64,000 nt of DNA from Hafnia alvei (GCF_034424155.1 NZ_CP139992.1:1938012-2002011), one strand, 5' to 3'; positions 53,843 to 62,995 are shown, counted from the stretch's first letter. Notes: generated by a model not told the origin, from the letters alone. Translations and numbers: made by a program.

Positions 53843-55309
53843 CTAAAACTTTATCGTATCATTTAAAAATAAAAATCCAGTAAACAGATCAAGAACGATT
53901 AGGGAAATGAGAAACTTCATCTCCTCTGGCTGGAATATATCCCTTTCACCACTATCCTTGATTCGTGCAAAAATAAACAATGGTAAACCCAGTGTTAATA
54001 AAATAGGGACCATGGCCAAGTATTTTACTTCACTGGCATAAACCATAAATAAACAAAATAAAATACCTATTAAAGAAGTAACTAATGCAGTTTTTCGGCC
54101 GTTTGGGGCGTATTTATTATATTCGCCACTCATGCATAATTTACATAGATAAGCCGTAGACATTAAATACGCAGGCAACACGGTTAGCGCTGAGATCGCC
54201 AGCATTGCTAGCCAAGCATTACTAGAAAAGTAAACCATTAACACAACAAGTTGCATTAAAATACTGCTTGCCCAAAGAGATACAGAGGCTGCTCCTTTAT
54301 CATTTTTTCGTGCAAAACTTTTGGGGAACGTACCATTCTGGGCCGCCGCCATAGGGATCTCAGCACAAATCATTGTCCATGCTAACCAGCTGGATAATAC
54401 TGAAATTAGTACGCCAATGTTGATAAGCATTTCTCCCCATTCGCCAACGACCACCTTCAAAATGCCGGCTGTCGACGGTGTTGGTATCACGCTGAGCTCT
54501 TTTTGAGTCATGACGCCGAAGGGTAAGATTGAAATCAAAATACATACGACAAGTGAAATAACAAAGCCAATGAACGTTGCTTTTCCGACATCCTTCTTAT
54601 TTTTTGCTCTACCGGATAACGCCACTGCGCCTTCAACCCCAATAAAACACCACAGGGCTACATCAAGAGGTGATGTGATTTGTGAGAACACCGAGCCTAA
54701 GTGCTCTTGAGGCAAGGATGGATTATTTCCCCATATATTGCTTGTGATCTCGGTTACATTGAGAAGATAAACAAGAATAAATATAAATACGATTAGAGGT
54801 ATTAATTTTGCTATGGTGCCTACAATGTCAATTTTTCCAGCGAGTTTTGTTCCTGATAATACTAAGAAGTTAAATCCCCAAACAAGAATAGAGACACCTA
54901 TGACAGAAGTGATATTGTTCCCGCCACGAAAATCGCCAGGTATAAAATAGTTCAGCGTGTCCATGACCATAATGCCGAAGGCAACATTGCTGAATATGGT
55001 CATCAGCCAATAGCCCCAGGCGACAATAAATGCGCAAAAGGCACCAAAACCTTGCTGAGTATAAGTATAGATACCGGTTTGTAAGTCTGGTCTAATATTA
55101 GATAAAATTATAAACGTTCTAGAAATAAAAAACATACCAAAGCCACAGATTAACCAAGCAATAGCGACAGGCCCAACCTCGGAGTTCGCCGCCATATTTT
55201 GAGGTAATCCATCAACACCACTGCCAATCATCGAACTAACGACAATAGCGATAAGGGCCAATAAACCTAGTTTTTGGTTGTCATCTTTTCCTTTTATGCC
55301 TGTAGGCAT
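53843..55309 (-). CDS. ArcD-type basic amino acid antiporter (first gene of operon)
   Basis: A 488-residue APC transporter, clearly a paralogue of the one at 49779-51290 (shared FIGVEGAV-LSGRAKNKKDVGKAT, with one residue differing). The helix-1 loop reads SMIGSGVDGLPQNMAA, where GVDGLP replaces the more usual GVFSLP, so the substrate may differ. The third-codon ATG at 55309 is chosen because GAGGAG stands 7 bases upstream; it is only 1 base from the first ATG at 55315. It heads the antiporter-decarboxylase-antiporter unit. Confidence 0.82.
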   Translation of the reverse strand: MPTGIKGKDDNQKLGLLALIAIVVSSMIGSGVDGLPQNMAANSEVGPVAIAWLICGFGMFFISRTFIILSNIRPDLQTGIYTYTQQGFGAFCAFIVAWGYWLMTIFSNVAFGIMVMDTLNYFIPGDFRGGNNITSVIGVSILVWGFNFLVLSGTKLAGKIDIVGTIAKLIPLIVFIFILVYLLNVTEITSNIWGNNPSLPQEHLGSVFSQITSPLDVALWCFIGVEGAVALSGRAKNKKDVGKATFIGFVISLVVCILISILPFGVMTQKELSVIPTPSTAGILKVVVGEWGEMLINIGVLISVLSSWLAWTMICAEIPMAAAQNGTFPKSFARKNDKGAASVSLWASSILMQLVVLMVYFSSNAWLAMLAISALTVLPAYLMSTAYLCKLCMSGEYNKYAPNGRKTALVTSLIGILFCLFMVYASEVKYLAMVPILLTLGLPLFIFARIKDSGERDIFQPEEMKFLISLIVLDLFTGFLFLNDTIKF

Positions 55310-56057
55310 AATCATGCTCCTCTCTTCGAAAATATTATTTGATATAGTTAGGCTGGTATTGAATGAATGGGAGCGTTGTATTTGATGAGTGGATTCTCCA
55401 TGAGATATTTATTTTTGGCATATAGTCTATTACGGAAATAACGTAAAGTTGTTATAACTAAACCGTTTATAGTATGTTGAAAATAAAAAAATTGGCCTTT
55501 TTGACTAAAAGGAAAATTCTGCATGATACATACCTTTAGACGATTTCATTGATTAGCTAATACAATAGCCTCGCATCTTTAAACAAATGCATAACGTTAA
55601 TTGATTTCAGTAATTCATAGACGAGAAGTAAACCAATTGACAACTATTCTGGTTTGGCAATTTTTTTACTTATAGAATGAAGAAAATAATTGAATTACAG
55701 GGCTGTATAGGGAGTTAAATTCTGGTGGGTAGGATTTTATTACATATGAAGATCATGCACTTATTTAGTTTGGATGGGGACTTATAAACTCGTGTGCGCT
55801 GTAAACCAGTAGAAATATCATACTAAAGCTAAATAGGCTCTGATTGCGGGGCTAGTACACTATATTATCATTTCAAAAATGATAAGCATTATAAGGAACT
55901 GCCTTAGAATAGTTCTTGTTTATGGGACCGCTCGGCGATTAAAAGCTTCATGTTTCAACAATGACTCTTAAACGCTATGACCTCATCGCCTATGAGACTC
56001 ATTCCTACTAAGGGATTAGCATTGTGAAATATTAGAGACTTAGCTTCTTAACGACTT
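55310..56057. promoter_or_regulatory. Upstream region of the antiporter-decarboxylase operon
   Basis: A 748-base gap, AT-rich near the operon. It must hold the leftward promoter and probably its acid control sites; none is certain. A perfect inverted repeat TTATCATTT-CAA-AAATGATAA lies at 55865-55885, about 550 bases upstream of the operon, resembling Fur-like or other metal regulator sites in base content. TTGATTTCAGTAA near 55600 is a partial FNR-like match. No gene is recognised. Confidence 0.35.
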
Positions 56058-57053
56058 TCATATTGAAGACCGTTCTAACAAAGGGCTTTTAACATGGACT
56101 GTTCTTCTATGAGACTCACTATTTATGATATGCAGTGCACTCAAACGCCCAATTTCATAGTGAGGCAATTGAACCGTAGATAATGGAGGTAAGAACAGTT
56201 CACCAATGCCTACCATATTATCATACCCCAAGACACCTACATCCTCTGGAATGCGGATTCCACGACCAAGCAGCACCTGATAGACAAGAAAGGCTATTCG
56301 GTCATTACCACATACGACGGAATCAAAGGTCAATCTACCCTTAGGCATATTCGCCAGCACCATTGCGGGAATATCCTGATAATGCTCGTCACCAAATTCC
56401 ATATAACAATGCACCAATGCATTTGGATCTATTCTTGCTTCATGAAAAGCGCGTTCTAAACCCTTTAAACGACGAATTGTCGCTGGATGATTGGCTGGAA
56501 GATGTAGGCATAGAGGACGGCGATATCCTCTCGCCAACAGTGACTTTATAGCGTCGTACTGTCCCTGCTCATCGTTTGGGATATAGCTTGCAATAGGTTC
56601 ATGTAGACTTTCACAATTTGCTAATACGCAAGGCAAAGACAATAACTTATGAGGGACTGGTACCTGACGTAGTCCCATAGTGGTATAGATAATACCACTG
56701 GGTCTATGAGACAGAAGCAGGTCAACCATCGTTTCCGGGCTATCATCTGAGAACATATTTACGACGAAACTGTTCCAGCCATGTGCTCGCGCAGTTTCTT
56801 CAATTGATAAAGTGATATCAACGGAAAAGGGTGTTGTGACCGTATCTAGAGCTAAAACACCTATTGTGTCGGGAGTTGCACGGGCTCCGCGGATTTTTTT
56901 CGCAGATAGGTCGGGAACGTAATTTAAATGATTTATGGCTGTCTGAACGCGATTTAACGTCTCAGCTTTTAGTTTTTCAGGACTGTTAAGTGCTCGTGAT
57001 ACCGTCATTAATGATACGTTTGCCAGTTTTGCTACATCTTTTAGTGACGCCAT
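56058..57053 (-). CDS. cscR: CscR, LacI-family sucrose repressor
   Basis: A 331-residue LacI/GalR repressor, the same length as E. coli CscR. The helix-turn-helix is MASLKDVAKLANVSLMTVSR at the start, and TPFSVDITLSIEETARAHGW and PSGIIYTTMGLRQVPV match CscR well. The ATG at 57053 is chosen over a 20-residue longer frame because the product then begins at the family start. It represses the divergent sucrose genes; the inducer is sucrose or fructose. Confidence 0.9.
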   Translation of the reverse strand: MASLKDVAKLANVSLMTVSRALNSPEKLKAETLNRVQTAINHLNYVPDLSAKKIRGARATPDTIGVLALDTVTTPFSVDITLSIEETARAHGWNSFVVNMFSDDSPETMVDLLLSHRPSGIIYTTMGLRQVPVPHKLLSLPCVLANCESLHEPIASYIPNDEQGQYDAIKSLLARGYRRPLCLHLPANHPATIRRLKGLERAFHEARIDPNALVHCYMEFGDEHYQDIPAMVLANMPKGRLTFDSVVCGNDRIAFLVYQVLLGRGIRIPEDVGVLGYDNMVGIGELFLPPLSTVQLPHYEIGRLSALHIINSESHRRTVHVKSPLLERSSI

Positions 57054-57379
57054 AATTACCAGTCCTAATGATATGAATCCTAACCTAAGTTCTAATTGCA
57101 TCAGGCTATACAACTCTGTTTCTGATGTAAAAGAATGCTTTTATTTAGTGCAGTCATCGATTTAAGAAGAGGGCGCCTAGCCTGTTTGTCGGACAGCGAC
57201 TTCACGAAGATATCGTTTATACGTGAGCCAGTCTCTTCCATAGTTTTAGAGGCAAACCTATCCATCGGGCCAAAGCTCGCAGCCTGTTACATTTTACATC
57301 GTATCCCATCATTCGTGTTGAATTGCTGAGCCTTCAGAAGACCTGTCGAAAAATATGATCTCTCTCTCAATTATTTTAT

Positions 57380-57391
57380 GTTAACGTTAAC
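57380..57391. promoter_or_regulatory. LacI-type operator 1 of the sucrose regulon
   Basis: GTTAACGTTAAC is a perfect palindrome with the central CG typical of LacI-family operators. A second copy lies 64 bases downstream, centre to centre, about six helical turns, suited to looping by CscR. Confidence 0.75.
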
Positions 57392-57394
57392 TTA

Positions 57395-57410
57395 TGTGAT
57401 TAACATCATA
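57395..57410. promoter_or_regulatory. CRP-like site of the sucrose promoter
   Basis: TGTGA-TTAACA-TCATA matches the CRP consensus TGTGA-N6-TCACA with one mismatch. It lies between the two operators, about 85 bases upstream of the cscB start, as expected for glucose-repressed sucrose genes. Confidence 0.65.
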
Positions 57411-57443
57411 AACTGCAGCAAAATAGCGAGATGAACTCATTTT

Positions 57444-57455
57444 GTTAACGTTATC
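57444..57455. promoter_or_regulatory. LacI-type operator 2 of the sucrose regulon
   Basis: GTTAACGTTATC is an almost perfect palindrome (one base differs from operator 1), 31 bases before the cscB ATG. It probably overlaps the cscB promoter region. Confidence 0.7.
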
Positions 57456-57485
57456 ATTTCTTCATGCCCCCTATATGAGATTGCT

Positions 57486-58727
57486 ATGATGAAGAAGCAT
57501 CATTCTCGCAGTTACCCATTATTAAGTGCTTTGTTATTTTTCTTTTTTGTCAGTTGGTCATCTTCAAGCTCATTGCTTTCAATCTGGCTCCATCAGGAGG
57601 CCGGACTGAAAGCCACTGATACTGGTATCATTTTTGCTGTTTTGTCAGTTTCAGCATTATGCGCTCAGGTATGTTATGGCTTTATTCAGGACAGACTGGG
57701 ATTACGCAAAAATCTGCTTTGGTATATTACCGCGCTATTAATTCTCTCTGGGCCTGCGTATTTGCTCTTTGGATACTTACTGAGCATCAATATTCTGTTA
57801 GGCAGCGTATTTGGCGGCTTATTTGTCGGTCTGACATTTAATGGGGGTATCGGCGTTTTAGAGTCCTATACCGAGCGTGTCGCTCGACAAAGTACCTTCG
57901 AGTTTGGCAAGGCGCGCATGTGGGGATCACTCGGTTGGGCTACCGCGACCTTTTTTGCGGGCTTACTCTTTAATATTAATCCGAATCTTAATTTTTTAGT
58001 GGCTTCCTGCTCAGGCCTAGTTTTCTTCTGCCTGCTTGCTCGTTTGAAAGTTAGCACTCCTGCAAGTTTGGAAAAAGTTGAAGTGGGGGCTGAAAGAGTG
58101 ACATTGGAAGATGCATTAAGACTCCTGACACTCCCACGGTTTTGGGCTTTGGTATTTTTTGTGGTTGGGACCTGTATTTATAGTGTCTATGACCAGCAAT
58201 TCCCCGTTTATTTTGCCTCACAATTTGCCACCCTGAGAGAAGGGAATGCAATGTTCGGCTATTTAAATTCGTTTCAGGTCTTTTTAGAAGCGGGCGGTAT
58301 GTTCTGTGCACCTTGGTTAGTCAATCGCATTGGTGCCAAAAATGGTCTTATATTTGCTGGCATGGTAATGGCCTTACGTATGATCGGCTCTGGTCTGGTT
58401 GAAGGGCCTCTGCTGATTTCAATTACAAAGCTACTCCATGCCGTCGAGTTGCCAATTCTGTTGGTCTCTATATTTAAGTACAACAGCATTAACTTCGATA
58501 AGCGCCTTTCCTCAACGCTATACCTTGTAGGTTTCGCTTGTACAAGCTCCGTCATCGCTTCCGTTTTATCTCCTCTTGCTGGCTATAGCTATGAAAAATA
58601 TGGCTTTGCGCAATCCTATTTACTGATGGGATTGATGGTGTTTAGCACCACGTTTATTTCAATATTTCTTTTGCGAAGCCATAAGTCCTCGACAGCAGGT
58701 GTGCTTTCGCGATCTTCTTCCCTTTGA
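57486..58727 (+). CDS. cscB: CscB-like sucrose:H+ symporter
   Basis: A 413-residue MFS transporter of the oligosaccharide:H+ symporter group (LacY/RafB/CscB), close to the 415 residues of E. coli CscB. VCYGFIQDRLGLRKNLLW is the loop 2-3 signature, GKARMWGSLGWATATFFAG matches helix 5, and NFDKRLSSTLYLVGF is typical of CscB. It imports unphosphorylated sucrose. It is followed after 19 bases by the invertase gene. Confidence 0.87.
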   Translation: MMKKHHSRSYPLLSALLFFFFVSWSSSSSLLSIWLHQEAGLKATDTGIIFAVLSVSALCAQVCYGFIQDRLGLRKNLLWYITALLILSGPAYLLFGYLLSINILLGSVFGGLFVGLTFNGGIGVLESYTERVARQSTFEFGKARMWGSLGWATATFFAGLLFNINPNLNFLVASCSGLVFFCLLARLKVSTPASLEKVEVGAERVTLEDALRLLTLPRFWALVFFVVGTCIYSVYDQQFPVYFASQFATLREGNAMFGYLNSFQVFLEAGGMFCAPWLVNRIGAKNGLIFAGMVMALRMIGSGLVEGPLLISITKLLHAVELPILLVSIFKYNSINFDKRLSSTLYLVGFACTSSVIASVLSPLAGYSYEKYGFAQSYLLMGLMVFSTTFISIFLLRSHKSSTAGVLSRSSSL

Positions 58728-58746
58728 CTGAAAAAGAGTAATTTTT

Positions 58747-60174
58747 ATGACATTACACATTGCCGATGCAGAACAGGTGCTGACAGAAAAAAGCGATCAG
58801 CTAAATACGCGCTGGTATCCCTATTATCATTTGGCAGCACGGGCTGGCTGGATGAATGATCCTAATGGACTTGTTTGGTTTGATGGATGGTTTCACGCAT
58901 TTTATCAACATCATCCCTATTCAACTGAGTGGGGGCCGATGCATTGGGGGCATGCTCGCAGTCGGGACCTTATGCGCTGGGAGCACTTGCCTGTAGCACT
59001 AGCACCCGAAGGTCCAGAGGATAAGGATGGCTGTTTCTCTGGTTCTGCGGTTGTTAACGGCAATGAGCTAGCTCTTATATATACAGGACATAAGTTCCAT
59101 GGGGATCCAAGTAGTGAAGATAATCTCTATCAGGTTCAGTGCATTGCTACTAGCCGTGATGGCGTCAACTTCACGCGTAAAGGACAGATATTAGATACGC
59201 CATCAGGACTGCATCACTTCCGAGATCCTAAGGTTTGGAAGGAAGGAGAGATGTGGTACATGGTCGTCGGTGCACGTGTTGAGGATACTGGGCAGGTGAG
59301 ATTATATCGCTCAGAGGATCTCCATCATTGGCATGAGCAAGGAATACTTGCTGAAGCACCGCACGGCATGGGTTACATGTGGGAATGTCCTGACTTTTTC
59401 ACCCTCGATGATAAACAGGTACTGATGTTCTCTCCTCAGGGGATGGCTGCTGAAGGTTATGCTAACCGTAATCTTTTCCAAAGCGGTTATATAGTGGGTC
59501 GATGGCAACCCGGTGAAAAATTCATCCAAGAAAGCAAGTTTCAAGAGCTCGATCACGGCCATGATTTCTACGCCCCGCAAAGCTTCCTCGCTCCAGATGG
59601 TCGGCGTATTGTTATCGGATGGATGGATATGTGGGAATCGCCTTTACCTGAACAGCAGGATGGATGGGCAGGTATGTTTACTTTGCCACGCGAGTTAGTC
59701 ATCACGCCAAACAACCAACTACAAATGCGTCCTGTGCATGAAGTCGAAAGTCTTCGAGAGGAATGGTATAGCTGGCCAGTCAGCACATTAAAAAATAAAC
59801 AATTATGTGTCATGCATAATTGTGAGGCCGCAGAAGTCATCGTTACTTGGGATACCTCGCTTAGCGAAGCTGAACAATATGGAATCGCACTTGATGATGG
59901 GATGAGATTATATATTGATAATCAAGCAAAACGTCTGATCCTTGAGCGGAATTATCCGCAGCATAACCTTTGTGGTCAACGTAGTATCCCTATGCCAACA
60001 GGTGATGAGTTAAATCTTCGCGTATTCTTCGATCGTTCATCCGTCGAGGTGTTTGTGAATGACGGTGAAGCTTGCCTAAGTAGCAGAATCTATCCACAAC
60101 AGCGCCAGTTAAATGTTTTTGCATGGTCGGGAAACGCCGTTCTAAAAGAATGCGGCGCTTGGAATCTGAGATAA
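58747..60174 (+). CDS. cscA: CscA-like sucrose hydrolase (GH32 invertase)
   Basis: A 475-residue glycoside hydrolase family 32 enzyme. The nucleophile motif WMNDPNG has D38; FRDPKVW and the acid/base WECPDFF follow at the usual spacing, then a C-terminal beta-sandwich with RVFFDRSSVEVFVNDGE. It has no signal peptide, so sucrose is cut in the cytoplasm to glucose and fructose. Length agrees with E. coli CscA (477). Confidence 0.93.
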   Translation: MTLHIADAEQVLTEKSDQLNTRWYPYYHLAARAGWMNDPNGLVWFDGWFHAFYQHHPYSTEWGPMHWGHARSRDLMRWEHLPVALAPEGPEDKDGCFSGSAVVNGNELALIYTGHKFHGDPSSEDNLYQVQCIATSRDGVNFTRKGQILDTPSGLHHFRDPKVWKEGEMWYMVVGARVEDTGQVRLYRSEDLHHWHEQGILAEAPHGMGYMWECPDFFTLDDKQVLMFSPQGMAAEGYANRNLFQSGYIVGRWQPGEKFIQESKFQELDHGHDFYAPQSFLAPDGRRIVIGWMDMWESPLPEQQDGWAGMFTLPRELVITPNNQLQMRPVHEVESLREEWYSWPVSTLKNKQLCVMHNCEAAEVIVTWDTSLSEAEQYGIALDDGMRLYIDNQAKRLILERNYPQHNLCGQRSIPMPTGDELNLRVFFDRSSVEVFVNDGEACLSSRIYPQQRQLNVFAWSGNAVLKECGAWNLR

Positions 60175-60182
60175 GTAAAAAA

Positions 60183-60216
60183 TTTGATGTCGTCGTTTTC
60201 CACCGACGACATCAAA
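60183..60216. terminator. Perfect hairpin between cscA and the porin gene
   Basis: A perfect 13-base stem, TTTGATGTCGTCG (60183-60195) with CGACGACATCAAA (60204-60216), 8-base loop. A run of T follows only on the minus strand, where it would act as a terminator. On the plus strand it may attenuate or process the transcript ahead of the porin gene. Confidence 0.65.
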
Positions 60217-60253
60217 CCTATTGCATAATATCCGCTTGGCAGGGACACATTCT

Positions 60254-61609
60254 ATGATCGTGAAGAACGGATTGTTGTTATGTATCGGCGCATTTTCTAG
60301 CACTCTTTATGCCCAATCCCATTTGACCTTAGAGCAGCGTATTTCTCAATTAGAGGAAAGATTGATTGCAGCAGAAAAAAGAGCAGGCGTAGCAGAGGCG
60401 GAAATTAAAACATTAAAGAATAAGCCCGCTGAGAATAATAAAATCAATACAGATATCACTAACAATAAAAACACATCAGAATTTATTTTTAATCAAAAAT
60501 CCAAGTTGAAATTTTATGGAGATGTTGAGTTTAATCTAGATAGTGCTAGTCGAACGGGTAGCTTAACTTCCCTAAAAACAAATGCGAATAAGAAATTAGC
60601 TCCCAGTGAAAGAGAGCGTTGGGATGTTAATGGCCGTATATTACTCGGCGTAGATGGCGTTCAGCATTCAAGTAATGGGAAGTACGCTGGATTTACGGTT
60701 CAGCCACTTGCCGATATGAATGGAAAAATGAATCTTGATGATGCTGCATTTTATTTTGGCAAGGAAAATGATTGGTTAATGAAAGTAGGGCGCTTTGAAG
60801 CCTATGATATGTTCCCACTTAATCAAGATACGTTTGTTGAATATTCAGGAAATACGGCCAATGACCTATACAGTGATGGCTATGGTTACATCTACATGAT
60901 GAAAGAAGCGCGAGGGCGTAGCAACAGCGGTGGAAATCTACTAGTAAGTAAAACGATTGATAATTGGTACTTAGAACTAAACACATTAGTCGAAGATGGC
61001 AGCTCACTTTTTGTAGACCAGCGTTATCACGGAGAAAAATTAGATAATAAAAAGAATGTTGTGTATTTTCGTCCCGTAGTTTCTTGGCGTTCGGGCAATT
61101 ATTCATTGGCTGCAGCAATGGAAACTAACGCGGTTAATAATGCGTATGGGTACACTGATAGTCAGGGGCATTGGCACGATACATCTGAAAGAACTGGCTA
61201 TGGTTTGACTATGACATGGAACTCTTTGAGAACTGATCCTCAAGACGGAATGATAGTTAACTTAAATACCGCGATGATGGATGCTAAGGATGAGCAAGAT
61301 TTCAGTGCTGGTATAAATGCACTCTGGCACCGTGTAGAGCTGGGGTATATATATGCGCATAACAAAATATCAAACTTTAACGCTGGCGGTGTTAATGGTG
61401 AATGCGGTAATGATTGCGCCATATTGGCACCTGGAAAATACGACATCCATACCATACATTCTTCGTGGCAGGTGCCGGATATTATGAATATGCCAAATTT
61501 TAATATTTATCTTGGTGCATACGCTTCATGGTTGAATTCATCTGCAGAAGAAGATTCGAGTAATCAGCCGCGCTACGGGGCTCGTCTACGTTTTAAATAC
61601 TTGTTTTAA
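60254..61609 (+). CDS. Carbohydrate-selective outer-membrane porin, RafY/LamB-like
   Basis: A 451-residue precursor: signal peptide ending STLYAQS near residue 19, an N-terminal coiled coil (LTLEQRISQLEERLIAAEKR onward, about 22-50), and a beta-barrel ending RYGARLRFKYLF with a terminal aromatic, as outer-membrane proteins require. The coiled-coil plus barrel layout is that of ScrY/RafY sugar porins. It probably lets sucrose cross the outer membrane. ATG 60254 is preferred over an upstream TTG because it begins the signal peptide. Confidence 0.82.
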   Translation: MIVKNGLLLCIGAFSSTLYAQSHLTLEQRISQLEERLIAAEKRAGVAEAEIKTLKNKPAENNKINTDITNNKNTSEFIFNQKSKLKFYGDVEFNLDSASRTGSLTSLKTNANKKLAPSERERWDVNGRILLGVDGVQHSSNGKYAGFTVQPLADMNGKMNLDDAAFYFGKENDWLMKVGRFEAYDMFPLNQDTFVEYSGNTANDLYSDGYGYIYMMKEARGRSNSGGNLLVSKTIDNWYLELNTLVEDGSSLFVDQRYHGEKLDNKKNVVYFRPVVSWRSGNYSLAAAMETNAVNNAYGYTDSQGHWHDTSERTGYGLTMTWNSLRTDPQDGMIVNLNTAMMDAKDEQDFSAGINALWHRVELGYIYAHNKISNFNAGGVNGECGNDCAILAPGKYDIHTIHSSWQVPDIMNMPNFNIYLGAYASWLNSSAEEDSSNQPRYGARLRFKYLF

Positions 61610-61635
61610 AGTATCGTTTATTTCGAGGAGTTATC

Positions 61636-62586
61636 ATGAATATCTGGACACTGGGTGATGCGGTTGTTGACCTGCTACCTTTATCAAATATGCAATATCA
61701 GGCTTGTGCTGGTGGAGCACCGGTCAATGTGGCTGTGGGAGCAGCAAAGCTTGGCTGTCAAAGTGGATTTATTGGTCGGGTAGGTGAGGATTCATTTGGC
61801 AATTTTCTCAAAGAAAGTTTAGATGAATATGGTGTTAATACACATCATATGCAGTTCGATGATAAATTTAGAACCAGTACAGTTCTGGTTTCTTTAGCTA
61901 CAAATGGAGAACGTGAATTTACCTTCTTAGTTAACCCTTCGGCAGATCAGTTTTTGACTTTAGATTCTCTGCCGCATTTTGAGCAGGATATCCTCCATTT
62001 TTGCTCATTAGCTTTGGTTTCAAAGGAATGTCGCAACACATTGGCCTCTGCAATTACCAAAGTTAAAGGCCAAGGCGGGCTTTTGAGTTTTGATGTCAAC
62101 TTACGAGAGCAAATGTGGTCTGATCGCGAGCAAATGTTTACGATTATTCATCAGTTTGCATCTCAGGCTGATATTTTAAAACTATCGGAAGAAGAATGGT
62201 ATTGGCTAGCCGGAACGCATGATTTCGCTAAAGCAATTGATGTGCTTCATTCAATTCCATCCAAGCTGAAGGTCGTGACATATGGCGCGCAGGGTTCGAT
62301 GGTGTTATGGCAAAACCAAGTGATCCATTTTAATGGTTATGCTGTTAATAGTGTAGATACTACCGGTGCTGGAGATGCATTTATGGCTGGCCTTCTGGCG
62401 GGTATTGCGAAAAATAATTTGCCCGTTAATCTGCCAAACCTGTATCGAGTCATGGCTCAAGCCAGCGCATGTGGTGCTTTAGCTACTACGCAAAAAGGGG
62501 CATTAACTGCCTCCCCAGACTCAAGTGCGGTAGAGATATTTATTAGAGAAACATCTCCACTTGGATATGAGATTGCAGATGTTTAG
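61636..62586 (+). CDS. cscK: CscK-like fructokinase (PfkB family)
   Basis: A 316-residue sugar kinase of the ribokinase/PfkB family. The N-terminal CAGGAPVNVAVGAAKLG and the catalytic DTTGAGDAFMAGLLAG (aspartate in GAGD) are visible, near residues 25-41 and 235-250. It phosphorylates the fructose released by CscA. CGAGGAG precedes the ATG, 26 bases after the porin gene. ScrK-type enzymes have the same fold and function. Confidence 0.92.
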   Translation: MNIWTLGDAVVDLLPLSNMQYQACAGGAPVNVAVGAAKLGCQSGFIGRVGEDSFGNFLKESLDEYGVNTHHMQFDDKFRTSTVLVSLATNGEREFTFLVNPSADQFLTLDSLPHFEQDILHFCSLALVSKECRNTLASAITKVKGQGGLLSFDVNLREQMWSDREQMFTIIHQFASQADILKLSEEEWYWLAGTHDFAKAIDVLHSIPSKLKVVTYGAQGSMVLWQNQVIHFNGYAVNSVDTTGAGDAFMAGLLAGIAKNNLPVNLPNLYRVMAQASACGALATTQKGALTASPDSSAVEIFIRETSPLGYEIADV

Positions 62587-62704
62587 GGACGATAATATGG
62601 AGTTAACCTTATTTAAGCTATAAGCACTATCGAATGTTTAAATTTGGTAAAGTAATAGGCTGGGCTTAATAAGCCAATTAAATTATTCAATTCTATAATT
62701 GATT

Positions 62705-62851
62705 TTAAACTATTGTTTGCATCGCTTGAAATAAATATGCCTGCAATTGTTCAATGCCTTTTACATTAAGAATCATTCGGGTGGCTGTTTTATCAAATTT
62801 GAAAATCTTAATCAATTTAACCAGAGGATCATTTTGAAAAGCCGATAAACG
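62705..62851 (-). pseudogene. Possible C-terminal gene remnant
   Basis: A 48-codon minus-strand frame runs from an upstream stop to a TAA at 62705-62707 and reads like an ordinary protein end (KFDKTATRMILNVKGIEQL is one part). There is no start codon with a ribosome binding site. It may be what remains of a gene once next to ychF, or chance. I do not recognise it. Confidence 0.25.
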
Positions 62852-62942
62852 CTATCTGCATAGTATTCAGGTCAATGTGCTCTCAGTGATGCTCTTAACT
62901 TTAACTGTGCTGTCACAATAATATCAGAGCCTCTATGAAATA

Positions 62943-62972
62943 AAAAAATCCACGCTGATGCGTGGATTTTTT
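62943..62972. terminator. Bidirectional terminator, ychF end
   Basis: AAAAAATCCACGC (62943-62955) and GCGTGGATTTTTT (62960-62972) form a stem with TGAT loop, flanked by A-run and T-run, so it works on both strands. It lies 23 bases after the ychF stop on the minus strand. Confidence 0.88.
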
Positions 62973-62995
62973 ATGGGTCAGCAAGAAGGGGACTT

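Larger units (their letters stand above)
57054..57485. promoter_or_regulatory. Divergent cscR-cscB control region
   Basis: A 432-base gap. Its right part (57360-57485) carries two LacI-type operators and a CRP-like site, listed separately. Its left part (57100-57330) has frames open on both strands, including a possible 54-codon minus-strand frame at 57101-57265 that would lie in the cscR leader, without a ribosome binding site. No gene is assigned there. Confidence 0.5.
62587..62995. other. Convergent gap between cscK and ychF
   Basis: This 409-base gap holds the ychF terminator (62943-62972) and a possible gene remnant at 62705-62851 on the minus strand, listed separately. A short GGCTT/AAGCC repeat near 62660-62680 could weakly end the cscK transcript. 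Confidence 0.45.

Noticed and set aside
57135-57329. 64-codon plus-strand frame in the cscR-cscB gap
   Set aside because: No ribosome binding site and no family; it is antisense to another open frame.
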